Below, piece by piece: positions 1-7,312 of a DNA stretch of 7,539 bases (position 1 is its first letter; each line of letters begins with the position of its first letter). The translations under genes and the position numbers were made by a program. This stretch comes from Gammaproteobacteria bacterium (GTDB lineage: Bacteria; Pseudomonadota; Gammaproteobacteria; SZUA-152), in assembly GCA_003229995.1 (NCBI GenBank), contig QIGJ01000279.1, forward strand, positions 1 to 7,539. The letters are read 5' to 3'. The notes beneath the pieces are model-generated. The model was not told the origin of the DNA, ran no database searches, and worked only from the letters and a program-made list of their open reading frames with translations.

Positions 1-748
1 TGAGGCGCATGCCGTCACGTTCGGCGGAAGCCACCAGACAGTAACCTGCCGATTCGGTATGGCCGGTTTTGATGCCGTCTACATATTTGTTACGCCATAA
101 TAGACGATTACGGTTGTATTGTTTGATGTCGTTGTAAACAAATTCTTTTTGTGCGTACCAGTCGTAGTGTGTGGGGTAGTCACGAATCAGTGCGATGGCC
201 AGTTTGGCGAGGTCTCGCGGTGTGGTGTAGTGGTCTTTGTGTGGCAGGCCGGTGCTGTTGACGAAGTGGCTGTCGAGCATGCCCAGTTCGGCGGCGTGCT
301 GATTCATCAGGGAAACAAAGGCGTCTTCACTGCCGGCCACATGTTCAGCCAACGCCACGGTGGCATCGTTGCCGGATTGGATGATGACACCTTTGAGCAA
401 GTCTTCCACAGAGACTTTTTTACCCACTTCGATGAACATGCGTGAGCCTTCCATGCGCCAAGCTTTTTCGCTGACGCGGACTTCGTCGTCGAGGCTGATG
501 TTGCTTTTGGCCAGTTCGTGGTCGATGACGTAGGCGGAGAGCATTTTGGTCAGACTGGCGGGTTCCATGCGTTGGTCGGATTTTTTCTCCGCCAGCACGC
601 GACCGCTGTTGAAGTCGATGAGCAAATACCCTTTGGCTTTTATTTTGGGGGTGGCGGGAATCAGTGTTGCTGCTTGCGCAGGGGCCAAAAACAACATGAA
701 CAAGACGGCGATAATAAAGGGTAATAAACGGTGCATGGCAGTGCTCAT
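1..748 (-). CDS. dacA: D-alanyl-D-alanine carboxypeptidase, PBP5/DacA type (C-terminus outside window)
   Basis: A penicillin-binding serine carboxypeptidase (peptidase family S11) that removes the terminal D-Ala from peptidoglycan pentapeptides in the periplasm. About 249 codons are present; the reading frame is still open at position 1, so the C-terminal part (the rest of the catalytic domain and the usual membrane-anchoring amphipathic helix) lies outside. The N-terminus is a signal peptide (hydrophobic residues about 8-22, likely cleavage after APAQA). All three active-site motifs are visible: SLTK with Ser65 (codon at 556-554), SGN at 125-127, and KTG at 227-229 followed by HTESAGYC, typical of the family. 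ATG 748 and ATG 736 are in frame and neither has a strong Shine-Dalgarno, so the start could be 12 nt shorter. The 83 nt between rlpA and this gene hold no clear terminator or strong promoter, so co-transcription with rlpA is likely. The family call is secure; dacA versus a paralogue such as dacC rests on the rlpA-dacA context. Confidence 0.95.
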   Translation of the reverse strand, partial: MSTAMHRLLPFIIAVLFMLFLAPAQAATLIPATPKIKAKGYLLIDFNSGRVLAEKKSDQRMEPASLTKMLSAYVIDHELAKSNISLDDEVRVSEKAWRMEGSRMFIEVGKKVSVEDLLKGVIIQSGNDATVALAEHVAGSEDAFVSLMNQHAAELGMLDSHFVNSTGLPHKDHYTTPRDLAKLAIALIRDYPTHYDWYAQKEFVYNDIKQYNRNRLLWRNKYVDGIKTGHTESAGYCLVASAERDGMRL

Positions 749-831
749 GGTGGTGTGCTCAATGAATGATGTGGTTAATTTTGTTGAAATCAGTGTACGA
801 CACGGGGGTGCAGAGAATAACGATTTTTACC

Positions 832-1710
832 TTATTCTACAACGATATGCGGCGAGTCTATGCCCAGCGGTGATAGCTGTGAACGTAGTTTCAGTGCATC
901 TGCTTCGGATTGCAATGGCCCAATACGCACGCGGTAAACATTGTCGTTATTGGTGGCTTTGCGATTGATGGAGATGTTTTGCTGAGTGGTATTCACCAGA
1001 CGATTGAGCAATTGCGTGGCATTGTCGTGGTTGGTAAAGGCTCCCACTTGAAGGTAAAGCTGGCCTGGGTTGTTTGTGGCGATGCTAACTGGTTGAGGGG
1101 TGGCAGGGCGAGACAGTGTGACGGGTGTGGTATTGGCCTGTGATGTTTTTGCGGGTGTGGTGGGGTCGATAACACGGATTTTTACCCGACCGACCCCTTT
1201 GGTGGTGATGCCCAGCTTTTTGGCGGCGACGTACGACAGGTCAATGATGCGCCCGCTGATAAAGGGGCCGCGGTCGTTGACACGCACAATAATTTTGCGT
1301 TGGTTGTCGAGGTTATGGACTTCAACATAACTGGGAATAGGCAGCGTTTTGTGTGCAGCAGTCATTGCATACATATCGTAAGGCTCACCACTGGAAGTGC
1401 GGTGGCCGTGAAACTTTGTGCCGTACCAAGAGGCATCGCCTGTTTGTACAAAACCCCGGGCGGATCGGCGTACGGTGTAGCGTTTGCCTTGCACCACGTA
1501 GGATTTGGGGTTGCCGTATCTGCTGCGCGGTTCAACTTTGGGCACAGCATCGGCGATACGGGTATGGTCCACATCTTTTGTAGGTGCGCTGTCCTGCGCG
1601 ATGGCATAACGACTTTGTGGCAGTGAACCGCAGGCGCTGAGTAGCAGGCTGCTGGCTAAAAGTAAAAAGACGGATTGAGCCGTACGGCTGTGTGGAAAAA
1701 ATACGTGCAT
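832..1710 (-). CDS. rlpA: RlpA, septal/outer-membrane lytic transglycosylase lipoprotein with SPOR domain
   Basis: RlpA cuts glycan strands lacking stem peptides; in Pseudomonas aeruginosa it is needed for daughter-cell separation and rod shape. The 292-residue product has a lipoprotein signal (hydrophobic residues 14-24, lipobox LSAC with Cys27), so it should be lipidated. A double-psi beta-barrel domain follows at about 90-182 (GDASWYG, SSGEPYD, AAHKTLP, VNDRGPF, GRIIDLS). Glu109, His120 and Asp146 are spaced like the conserved acidic/His active-site residues of P. aeruginosa RlpA. After a Thr/Pro/Gln-rich linker (about 183-215) comes a SPOR domain (216-292: LYLQVGAF ... VYRVRIGPL) that binds denuded septal glycan. 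The ATG lies only 5 nt after the mltB stop, with no strong Shine-Dalgarno, suggesting translational coupling to mltB, which is itself frameshifted here. The gene itself looks intact. Confidence 0.96.
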   Translation of the reverse strand: MHVFFPHSRTAQSVFLLLASSLLLSACGSLPQSRYAIAQDSAPTKDVDHTRIADAVPKVEPRSRYGNPKSYVVQGKRYTVRRSARGFVQTGDASWYGTKFHGHRTSSGEPYDMYAMTAAHKTLPIPSYVEVHNLDNQRKIIVRVNDRGPFISGRIIDLSYVAAKKLGITTKGVGRVKIRVIDPTTPAKTSQANTTPVTLSRPATPQPVSIATNNPGQLYLQVGAFTNHDNATQLLNRLVNTTQQNISINRKATNNDNVYRVRIGPLQSEADALKLRSQLSPLGIDSPHIVVE

Positions 1711-1715
1711 GATGG

Positions 1716-2773
1716 TCAGCCGTTTATATTGTTGCCTGAATGGGTGTTGGCGGATTCAGCTGCCCGTTTTGACATGATGGCCTGTCCTAACTGATAAACG
1801 GCCATGGCATACAGTGGGCTGTGATTGTATCGGGTGATGACATAAAAATTATCCAGGGCGATCCAGTGCTCGCGACCGGCAAGGGTTTTCAGTTCGAGGA
1901 GTGCGCCCATGGCATTAGGGTCGAGTTTACTTTTTGCGGTGGCTCCGCGTTTGCGCAGTTCGGTGATGGTACTGTGTGGCTTGTAGCCTTTTTTGACCAG
2001 CACCTGAATGTGGTTGCTGCCGACAACGGCGGGGACGACTATTGGGCCACCAGGCTGCCATTTGTGGCGTTTGAAATAATTGGCGACGCTGCCGATGGCG
2101 TCAACAGTGTTGTTCCACAGGTCACGTTTGCCGTCGCCGTCAAGTGACGGTAACTGCTGGAGATAAACTGGGGTTTGCCCATGGCTCCTGCGTAAGAGCC
2201 TTTGATGGTGAGTGGCTCAATATTTTCCTCGCGCGTTAATAATAAATATTGTTCCAGTTCGCTGCGGAAAAATTTACTGCGTTTGGGGTACTGGAAGGCG
2301 AGTGTGGATAGTGAGTCCATTACCCGGTAGCGGCCTTTGTGTCGTCCGTAGCGGGTTTCGACGCCGATGATGGCGACGATGATTTCTGGTGGCACGCCGT
2401 ATTCTTTTTCTGCCCGTTCCAGGGTTTCCCGGTTTTCATTCCAGAAGGTGACGCCTTCGTTAATGCGGGTTTGGGTGACAAAGATGGGGCGATATTGATG
2501 CCAGGATTTGCTTTCTGCCGGACGGGTGATGGCAGCGACGATTTTTTCTCGGAGTTCCACCTGTTTGAACAGTGTGGTGAGCTTGTTGGCATCAAAATCG
2601 TGTTTTTCCACCATTTCGCCAATGAACTGCTGCACGTCGGCACGGGCGGCGACATCCTGTTCATCTATTGGTGTCGCGGCCATCACTGGCAGTGTTAGCA
2701 GGGAAAGAGCTGCGCAAGCGAATTTGCAGCGAACAGGCGTAGCATGAAACAGGGATATGTGCGATTTGGACAT
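1716..2773 (-). pseudogene. mltB: MltB-type membrane-bound lytic transglycosylase B, frameshifted
   Basis: MltB/SltB (GH103) enzymes cut peptidoglycan between MurNAc and GlcNAc in the periplasm. The first frame (2773 to TAG at 2041-2039, 244 codons) has a signal peptide (hydrophobic to about residue 32), the catalytic-site signature GVETRYG with the probable general acid Glu139, and family motifs up to GKPQFISSSYR (residues 199-209). After His210 the translation turns to non-family sequence. From 2141 the next frame continues the family: DGDGKRDLWNN, DAIGSVANYFKRH, KWQPGGP, then ITRYNHSPLYAMAVYQL, to a TGA at 1718-1716 (141 residues). Joined, the protein would be about 350-360 residues, close to E. 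coli MltB. Only 2 nt separate CAC (2146-2144) from GAC (2141), where relatives usually have about five residues, so roughly 13 nt seem to be missing. A true mutation or an assembly error would look the same. The start is 19 nt after rodA, with a weak AAGAG upstream. Confidence 0.85.
2137..2150. repeat. 6-bp perfect inverted repeat at the mltB frameshift point
   Basis: Plus-strand CCGTCA-AG-TGACGG is a perfect 6+6 bp inverted repeat with a 2-nt centre. It sits exactly where the mltB frame changes (2146-2141). It may be the source of a replication-slippage deletion, or a chance product of the deletion. The 2-nt centre is too short for a stable hairpin loop without opening inner pairs, so a regulatory role is not implied. 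Confidence 0.6.
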
Positions 2774-2792
2774 AAGTAAAGTCTCTTGGCCC

Positions 2793-3920
2793 TTATCGGG
2801 GCAGTAATTTACGATGTGTGTGTATGGACATGAGGATACCGAAACCAGCCATCAGGGTCACCATGGATGTGCCACCATAACTGATTAGTGGCAATGGCAC
2901 ACCGACTACGGGCAATAGACCGGTCACCATGCCGATATTAACAAAGATATAAATGAAGAAGGTCATCACCAGTCCACCGCCCAGCAGGCGGGTATAGGTG
3001 TCCTGTGCCTGACTGGCAATGAGTAGGCCGCGCATGATGATCAGCAGGTACACGGCGAGCAGGGCGAGGATACCAAACAGACCAAACTCTTCTGCATAAG
3101 CGGCGAAGATAAAATCGGTAGAGCGCTCGGGCAAAAAATTCAGCTGTGACTGGGTACCGTTAAGCCAGCCTTTGCCATACAGCCCGCCGGAGCCGATGGC
3201 GATTTTGGATTGAATAATGTGATAACCGGCCCCCAGTGGTGATTGTTCCGGGTTGAGAAAAGTGAGCACCCGCTGGCGCTGGTAGTCTCGCATGAAATGC
3301 CACAGTACCGGGGCGCTGGCCGCCAACGCAGCAGCAGCGATAAAAATCAGCCGCCAGGAAATGCCTGCAAACAACAATACAAAAATACCGGCACCGGCGA
3401 TGAGCAGAGCGGTACCCAGGTCCGGTTGTTTGGCAATGAGCAGGGTGGGAATCACGATAATCAGGCAGGCCATTAACAGGCGTTTCGAGGTGGGTGGCAA
3501 CGGGTGGTCACTGAGATACCAAGCCACCATCATAGGCACGGAGAGTTTCATCATTTCTGATGGCTGAAAACGAAACAGGCCGAGGTCCAGCCAGCGTTGT
3601 GCGCCTTTGCCGGTTTCACCAAAAAACAGCACGGCCAGCAGCAGGCCAATGCCCAGCCCGAAAAACCAGGGTGTCCAGCGTTTCAGCGTGGCGGGGGTGA
3701 TTTGTGCCAGTGCCAGCATAATGGTGAAGGCTATACCCAGGCGCACGACCTGACGCCAGACGATATCGATGTTTTGCCCGCTGGCGCTGTACAGCACAAA
3801 CAGGCTGACCACGGAGAGTGCGAGCAGACAAATCAGCAGCGGGGCATCCAGATGCAGCGTTTCAGCCAGGGTGCGGCGATTGGTGCGCAATGCCTCGGCG
3901 CGGGCCTCAAACAGACTCAC
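2793..3920 (-). CDS. rodA: RodA, SEDS-family peptidoglycan glycosyltransferase
   Basis: RodA polymerises lipid II into glycan strands at the inner membrane and works in complex with PBP2 in rod elongation. The 375-residue product is close to the usual family length of about 370 and is strongly hydrophobic, with about ten membrane segments. Family signatures: FQPSEMMKL (118-126), KQPDLGTALL (164-173), LPERSTDFIFAAYAEEFG in the large loop (263-280), whose Asp269 corresponds to the conserved essential Asp of SEDS proteins, and the C-terminal SEDS signature with VPLPLISYGGTS (341-352). The start is GTG at 3920, chosen because the reading begins there with a good Shine-Dalgarno (AAGGA at 3934-3930) 9 nt upstream. 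It overlaps the mrdA stop by 4 nt (GTGA), a sign of translational coupling that keeps RodA and PBP2 amounts matched. Confidence 0.97.
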   Translation of the reverse strand: MSLFEARAEALRTNRRTLAETLHLDAPLLICLLALSVVSLFVLYSASGQNIDIVWRQVVRLGIAFTIMLALAQITPATLKRWTPWFFGLGIGLLLAVLFFGETGKGAQRWLDLGLFRFQPSEMMKLSVPMMVAWYLSDHPLPPTSKRLLMACLIIVIPTLLIAKQPDLGTALLIAGAGIFVLLFAGISWRLIFIAAAALAASAPVLWHFMRDYQRQRVLTFLNPEQSPLGAGYHIIQSKIAIGSGGLYGKGWLNGTQSQLNFLPERSTDFIFAAYAEEFGLFGILALLAVYLLIIMRGLLIASQAQDTYTRLLGGGLVMTFFIYIFVNIGMVTGLLPVVGVPLPLISYGGTSMVTLMAGFGILMSIHTHRKLLPR

Positions 3921-5794
3921 GGTTTTTGTTCCTTTTGCGCCGGGTTTTCTAACATCTGGTGCAGATAATAGTCCATGACCTTGCGCGCAATAGGTGCGGC
4001 CACTGCGCCGCCGCTGCCGCCATTTTCCACCACGACAGCCACCGCAATACGTGAATTTTCCACTGGGGCAAAACCCACAAACAGGGCGTGATCACGTAGC
4101 TTTTTGGCAATTTCCTCTTCCACATATTCTTCATCCTGTTTGATACCAAACACCTGTGCGGTGCCGGTTTTACCCGCAATTTTGTATTTTGCGCCCTGAC
4201 CAATGCGACGTGCCGTGCCTTTGGGGCTATGTACCACCTGGGTCATGGCTCGAATGATGTAGTCCCAATTGGCCCGGTTGAGCACGGGCACCGTAATATT
4301 GGGTACGGTCGGTCGACCGATAATTTCCCGGCTATTCGGGTCTTCGGTGGCTGCCAGCAGGCGTGGGCGCAGCTGGTGGCCGTAGCGGGACAGCGTGGCT
4401 GTGGCTTCTGCCAAATGCAATGGTGTGGCCAGAAAAAAGCCTTGGCCAATACCGGTGATCAGGGTTTCGCCGGGATACCAGATAGTGCGTTTAACCCGCC
4501 GTTTCCAGTGACGTGAGGGTACCAGCCCTGTCAATTCTCCGCTGGTGTCGATGCCCGTGAGATCATTAAAGCCGAAAGGCTCAAGGAACTGGGAAATCCG
4601 GTCAATGCCCAGCGTCAGCGCCAGGTCATAAAAATACACGTCGCAGGATTCGACAATGGCTTGCGTGAGATCCATATGCCCATGACCGGTTTTTTTCCAG
4701 TCCCGGTATTTGTGCTCGTCGCCATCGAGCATGTACCAGCCCTGACAATAAGTGGAAACATTGGGGTCAATGAGGCCATATTCTAGTCCGGCCAGAGCAA
4801 CAAAGGGTTTGATGGTGGAGCCGGGGGGATAACGGCCGCGCAGGGCACGATTAAACATGGGCTGGTCCGAGGAATCCTGTAGTACACGGTAAGTCTTGCT
4901 GTCGATGCCACCCACAAACAGGTTGGGATTAAAAGTCGGCATGCTCACCAGTGCCAGTACGCTGCCATCGCTGGGATCAATGGCAGCCAGCGCACCATTG
5001 TTGTCGCCAAAAGCAGTTTCGGCGATACGCTGTAATTCAATGTCCAGATTCAGATACAAATTGAGGCCGGGTATGGGCGGGGTGCGTTCCAGTACTCGTA
5101 GGGTGCGGCCCTGGGCATTGGTTTCCACCTGTTCGATGCCTACTTCACCATGCAGCAGGTCTTCGTAAAATTTTTCTATGCCGGTTTTGCCAATAAAGTC
5201 TGTGCCTTCGTAATTGGTGTTGTCGATGCGCTGCAATTCCTGTTCGCTGATGCGTCCTACATAACCCAGTGCGTGTACGCCACGGTCATTGAAAGGGTAG
5301 TGGCGATAGAGGTTGGCCACGGTATCGACGCCGGGGAAACGATGCCGGTTGACCGAGAAACGCGCAACTTCGACATCGGAAAGCCGGGTGCGCAGAGGGA
5401 CGGGTTTGTGGTGCTGGGTGCGTTTCAGGCGTTTTTTGAAGCGGGCGATGTTTTCGTCACTGATCTCGATGAGCTGGCGCAATTCGGCAATAGTGGTGTC
5501 CAGATCGGTGATCCGCTCACGGGTGATTTCCAGTTGATAGCTGGGGAGGTTTTCCGCTAATAATGCGCCGTTGCGGTCGTAAATCAGTCCACGGGTGGGC
5601 GGTACGGCACGAATATGTACGCGGTTTTTGTCAGAGAGTACAGAGTAAGTATCGTGTTGCAGCACTTGTAAATCAAACAGGCGTACCAGCAGGAGAATCA
5701 TCAGGGCAATGGTCAACAGCAATGCAATGGTGGCCCGGTTGGTGAACAGGTGGGTTTCGCGAAAGTGGTCCTTGAGTGTGGAATGTGAAGCCAT
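3917..5794 (-). CDS. mrdA: Penicillin-binding protein 2, elongation-specific transpeptidase
   Basis: PBP2 is the class B PBP that cross-links new peptidoglycan during rod elongation, as RodA's partner. The 625-residue product matches the family length (E. coli 633). It has a short cytoplasmic tail, one membrane helix (about 21-40), a pedestal/dimerisation domain beginning RVHIRAVPPTRGLIYDRNG (58-76), and a transpeptidase domain. Catalytic motifs: STIK with Ser326, SCD at 383-385 (the SxN/SxD motif), and KTG at 542-544 in AGKTGTAQVFG. Cys350, Asp365, His371 and Cys384 around the active site are spaced like the zinc site described in Acinetobacter baumannii PBP2, with Cys at the first position where Asp is reported there. 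The gene begins 35 nt after mreD, with only a weak Shine-Dalgarno, and its TGA overlaps the rodA start. No defect is visible. The mrdA (pbpA) assignment over ftsI follows from rodA linkage and the YRDWKKTGHG motif. Confidence 0.97.
   Translation of the reverse strand: MASHSTLKDHFRETHLFTNRATIALLLTIALMILLLVRLFDLQVLQHDTYSVLSDKNRVHIRAVPPTRGLIYDRNGALLAENLPSYQLEITRERITDLDTTIAELRQLIEISDENIARFKKRLKRTQHHKPVPLRTRLSDVEVARFSVNRHRFPGVDTVANLYRHYPFNDRGVHALGYVGRISEQELQRIDNTNYEGTDFIGKTGIEKFYEDLLHGEVGIEQVETNAQGRTLRVLERTPPIPGLNLYLNLDIELQRIAETAFGDNNGALAAIDPSDGSVLALVSMPTFNPNLFVGGIDSKTYRVLQDSSDQPMFNRALRGRYPPGSTIKPFVALAGLEYGLIDPNVSTYCQGWYMLDGDEHKYRDWKKTGHGHMDLTQAIVESCDVYFYDLALTLGIDRISQFLEPFGFNDLTGIDTSGELTGLVPSRHWKRRVKRTIWYPGETLITGIGQGFFLATPLHLAEATATLSRYGHQLRPRLLAATEDPNSREIIGRPTVPNITVPVLNRANWDYIIRAMTQVVHSPKGTARRIGQGAKYKIAGKTGTAQVFGIKQDEEYVEEEIAKKLRDHALFVGFAPVENSRIAVAVVVENGGSGGAVAAPIARKVMDYYLHQMLENPAQKEQKP
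3930..3934 (-). promoter_or_regulatory. Ribosome binding site of rodA
   Basis: AAGGA on the minus strand, inside the last codons of mrdA, lies 9 nt upstream of the rodA GTG. It is the clearest Shine-Dalgarno in the window and supports the non-ATG start overlapping the mrdA stop. Confidence 0.75.
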
Positions 5795-5829
5795 GAAGCA
5801 ATGCTCAGCGGTTTATTGTCGTTGCGAGT

Positions 5830-6324
5830 TCAGCGGACACGATAAGTTCGGCGCAGGCCACGCAAGACAACAAACAGGAGTGGCCATATCAGCATGCTGG
5901 TGAGCGCAGGCAGCCAGTAGGCCCAGGTTTCTGCGGACTGTCCTGTAGCACCCTTGATCCAGAACACCAGCATCAGATGCAGGGCGATCAGCAATAAGAC
6001 GCTGACGGCCTGCTGCCACAGGGGAAATAGGCGGATGCGCTGATGCAGGCGTAACGCTAAATAGGCAACTACGGCCAACGCCAGGGCATTTTGTCCCAGC
6101 AGGGCACCGTGGGCTACATCCAGCATCAGTCCGGTCAGCCAGCCGACGCCGACACCGATACGCTCGGGCAGGGCAATGCACCAGTAGATCAGCACCAGGG
6201 CCACCCAGTCCGGGCGCAGGTTTTGTGCCCAGTCAGGCAGAGGCAGCATTTGCAGTAGCAAGGCGGCAATGAAAGTGAGCAGCAGGGTGAGTCCGCCGTG
6301 ATGTCGGGTTATGTTTGCGGACAT
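5830..6324 (-). CDS. mreD: Rod shape-determining protein MreD
   Basis: MreD is an inner-membrane scaffold of the elongasome that interacts with MreC and helps set MreC's effect on PBP2/RodA. The 164-residue product is normal in length and hydrophobic almost throughout, with about five membrane segments. The recognisable core is RPDWVALVLIYW (37-48), followed by GVGWLTGLMLDVAHGALLGQ (59-78), typical of gammaproteobacterial MreD. The C-terminus is short and basic (RGLRRTYRVR), as expected for a cytoplasmic tail. ATG 6324 is the only ordinary start before an upstream in-frame TAG inside the tandem repeat array; the codons between offer only an ATT. There is no good Shine-Dalgarno: the leader is the repeat array itself. 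The position between mreC and mrdA supports the call. Confidence 0.94.
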   Translation of the reverse strand: MSANITRHHGGLTLLLTFIAALLLQMLPLPDWAQNLRPDWVALVLIYWCIALPERIGVGVGWLTGLMLDVAHGALLGQNALALAVVAYLALRLHQRIRLFPLWQQAVSVLLLIALHLMLVFWIKGATGQSAETWAYWLPALTSMLIWPLLFVVLRGLRRTYRVR

Positions 6325-6428
6325 GGGCTTATGTTCAGGACCATTCTGTGTAGGGTTATTGTGCTCAAGGCCATTGTGTTCAATACCGCTCTATTCAAGA
6401 CCATTGTGCTCAAGACCATTGTGCTCAA
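6325..6428 (-). repeat. 15-bp tandem repeat array between mreC and mreD
   Basis: On the minus strand the unit TTGAGCACAATGGTC occurs twice exactly (6428-6414, 6413-6399). Degenerate 15-nt copies follow: TTGAATAGAGCGGTA, TTGAACACAATGGCC, TTGAGCACAATAACC and CTACACAGAATGGTC, then a 14-nt partial CTGAACATAAGCCC that ends at the mreD ATG. That gives about seven units with strict 15-nt phase. The mreC stop (TGA 6427-6425) lies inside the first unit, and most units repeat the TGA in that frame. Because 15 is a multiple of 3, a second frame stays open from ATG 6419 to TAA 6311-6309: 36 codons with a pentapeptide period like MVLST, overlapping the mreD start out of frame. No direct spacer/repeat alternation exists, so it is not CRISPR. 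Whether it is a neutral slippage product or affects mreD translation cannot be told from the sequence. Confidence 0.9.
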
Positions 6429-7300
6429 GGCTGTGCTGCTCCGGTGGTTGGTGGCGTTGCGGTCTGCTTATCCTTGTGTTGGGTAGCAGGCCAGATCAAC
6501 AGAACTTCGCGAGCCTGTTCCAGTCGTGCGCTGGGCATGGCCGAAATGATCGCATAGGGCAGAGTGGGGTCTTTGACAATCCGGGTCACCATCGCCACGG
6601 GATAACCGACCGGGAAGCGCCCGCCGAGCCCGGAGGTGGTGAGTAAATCACCCTCGATAATGTCGGCGCTGATGGGCAGATAGGGAATGTCCAGCTTGTC
6701 GGGTGCGCCAGTGCCCAGAGCGATGGCGCGCAGACCATTGCGATTTACCTGGACGGGAATGGCGTGATTGGCGTCAGTGATCAACATGGCCGTGCTGGAA
6801 AACGGTCCAAGATGTACGATTTGTCCCATAGCACCCTCGGCATCCATTAGCGGTTGGCCGAGATACACTTTATTGCGGCTGCCTTTGTTAATGACAATTT
6901 GTCGGGTGAAAGGCTCAAGGCTTACTGCCAGCAATTCGCCGATGAGCACTCGCTCACTGATTTTTTTGGAGGAGTGCAGTAATTCACGCAGGCGCTGGTT
7001 TTCTGCTTTTAACGATTGAAGCTTTTGCAGACGTGCTTTGAACAAGGTCTGCTGAAGTTTAAGCCGGTTATTTTCTTCCAGCAGGGTTTCTCTGCTGGAA
7101 AAGCTGTCGTTCACCCAGTAGCTCGCCGCTACGGGCAGGTTGACGACGTATTGCAGCGGATAAATCAGCAGAGAGAGCCCGGAGCGAATGCCTTCAAGAT
7201 GATTCTGACGATGATCCAGCGCCATCATCAACAAAGAGAAGATGGCCAGCACCACCAGACGGGTGGTAATCGATGGCCCCTGTATGAATAGCGGTTTTAT
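6425..7300 (-). CDS. mreC: Rod shape-determining protein MreC, apparent non-canonical AUA start
   Basis: MreC is a bitopic inner-membrane protein whose periplasmic part binds and activates PBP2. Numbered from 7300, the product is 291 residues: a basic start, GPS..TRL, one membrane helix (about 15-28), a coiled coil (about 74-110, LLEENNRLKLQQ ... AENQRLRELL), then the beta-rich MreC domain with INKGSRNKVYLGQPL (137-151), DANHAIPVQVN and GDLLTTSGLGGRFPVG (217-232), and a disordered Thr/Pro/Gln tail. The first ordinary start is GTG 7255, but that would begin at the membrane helix and remove the conserved N-terminal KPLF..GPS..TRL stretch. Reading upstream stays in frame to TAA 7318-7316 with no ATG, GTG or TTG. 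ATA 7300 lies 8 nt after GAGG and is where relatives would have ATG. I therefore place the start there; GTG 7255 remains the conventional alternative. The family call is secure, the start is not. Confidence 0.93.
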   Translation of the reverse strand: MKPLFIQGPSITTRLVVLAIFSLLMMALDHRQNHLEGIRSGLSLLIYPLQYVVNLPVAASYWVNDSFSSRETLLEENNRLKLQQTLFKARLQKLQSLKAENQRLRELLHSSKKISERVLIGELLAVSLEPFTRQIVINKGSRNKVYLGQPLMDAEGAMGQIVHLGPFSSTAMLITDANHAIPVQVNRNGLRAIALGTGAPDKLDIPYLPISADIIEGDLLTTSGLGGRFPVGYPVAMVTRIVKDPTLPYAIISAMPSARLEQAREVLLIWPATQHKDKQTATPPTTGAAQP

Positions 7301-7308
7301 CTTGGGAA

Positions 7309-7312
7309 CCTC
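7309..7312 (-). promoter_or_regulatory. Candidate ribosome binding site of mreC
   Basis: GAGG on the minus strand lies 8 nt upstream of the ATA at 7300. No comparable Shine-Dalgarno precedes the GTG at 7255, so this site is the main nucleotide argument for the longer mreC reading with a non-ATG start. Confidence 0.45.

Noticed and set aside
119..445. Plus-strand open frame of 108 codons
   Set aside because: It lies antisense to dacA, whose SGN motif and conserved flanks are clear on the other strand; its composition is that of a shadow frame. The same holds for the other plus-strand frames across the window.
749..831. Separate promoter for dacA in the rlpA-dacA gap
   Set aside because: The best pair (TTATTC, 17 nt, TACACT) matches the -35 consensus at only two positions; too weak to report.
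2130..2160. Programmed ribosomal frameshifting to make full-length MltB
   Set aside because: No slippery heptamer or downstream pseudoknot is seen, and family residues are missing at the junction, so a simple one-base shift would not restore the normal protein.
6325..6428. CRISPR array
   Set aside because: Units are only 15 nt, directly abutting and degenerate, with no unique spacers.
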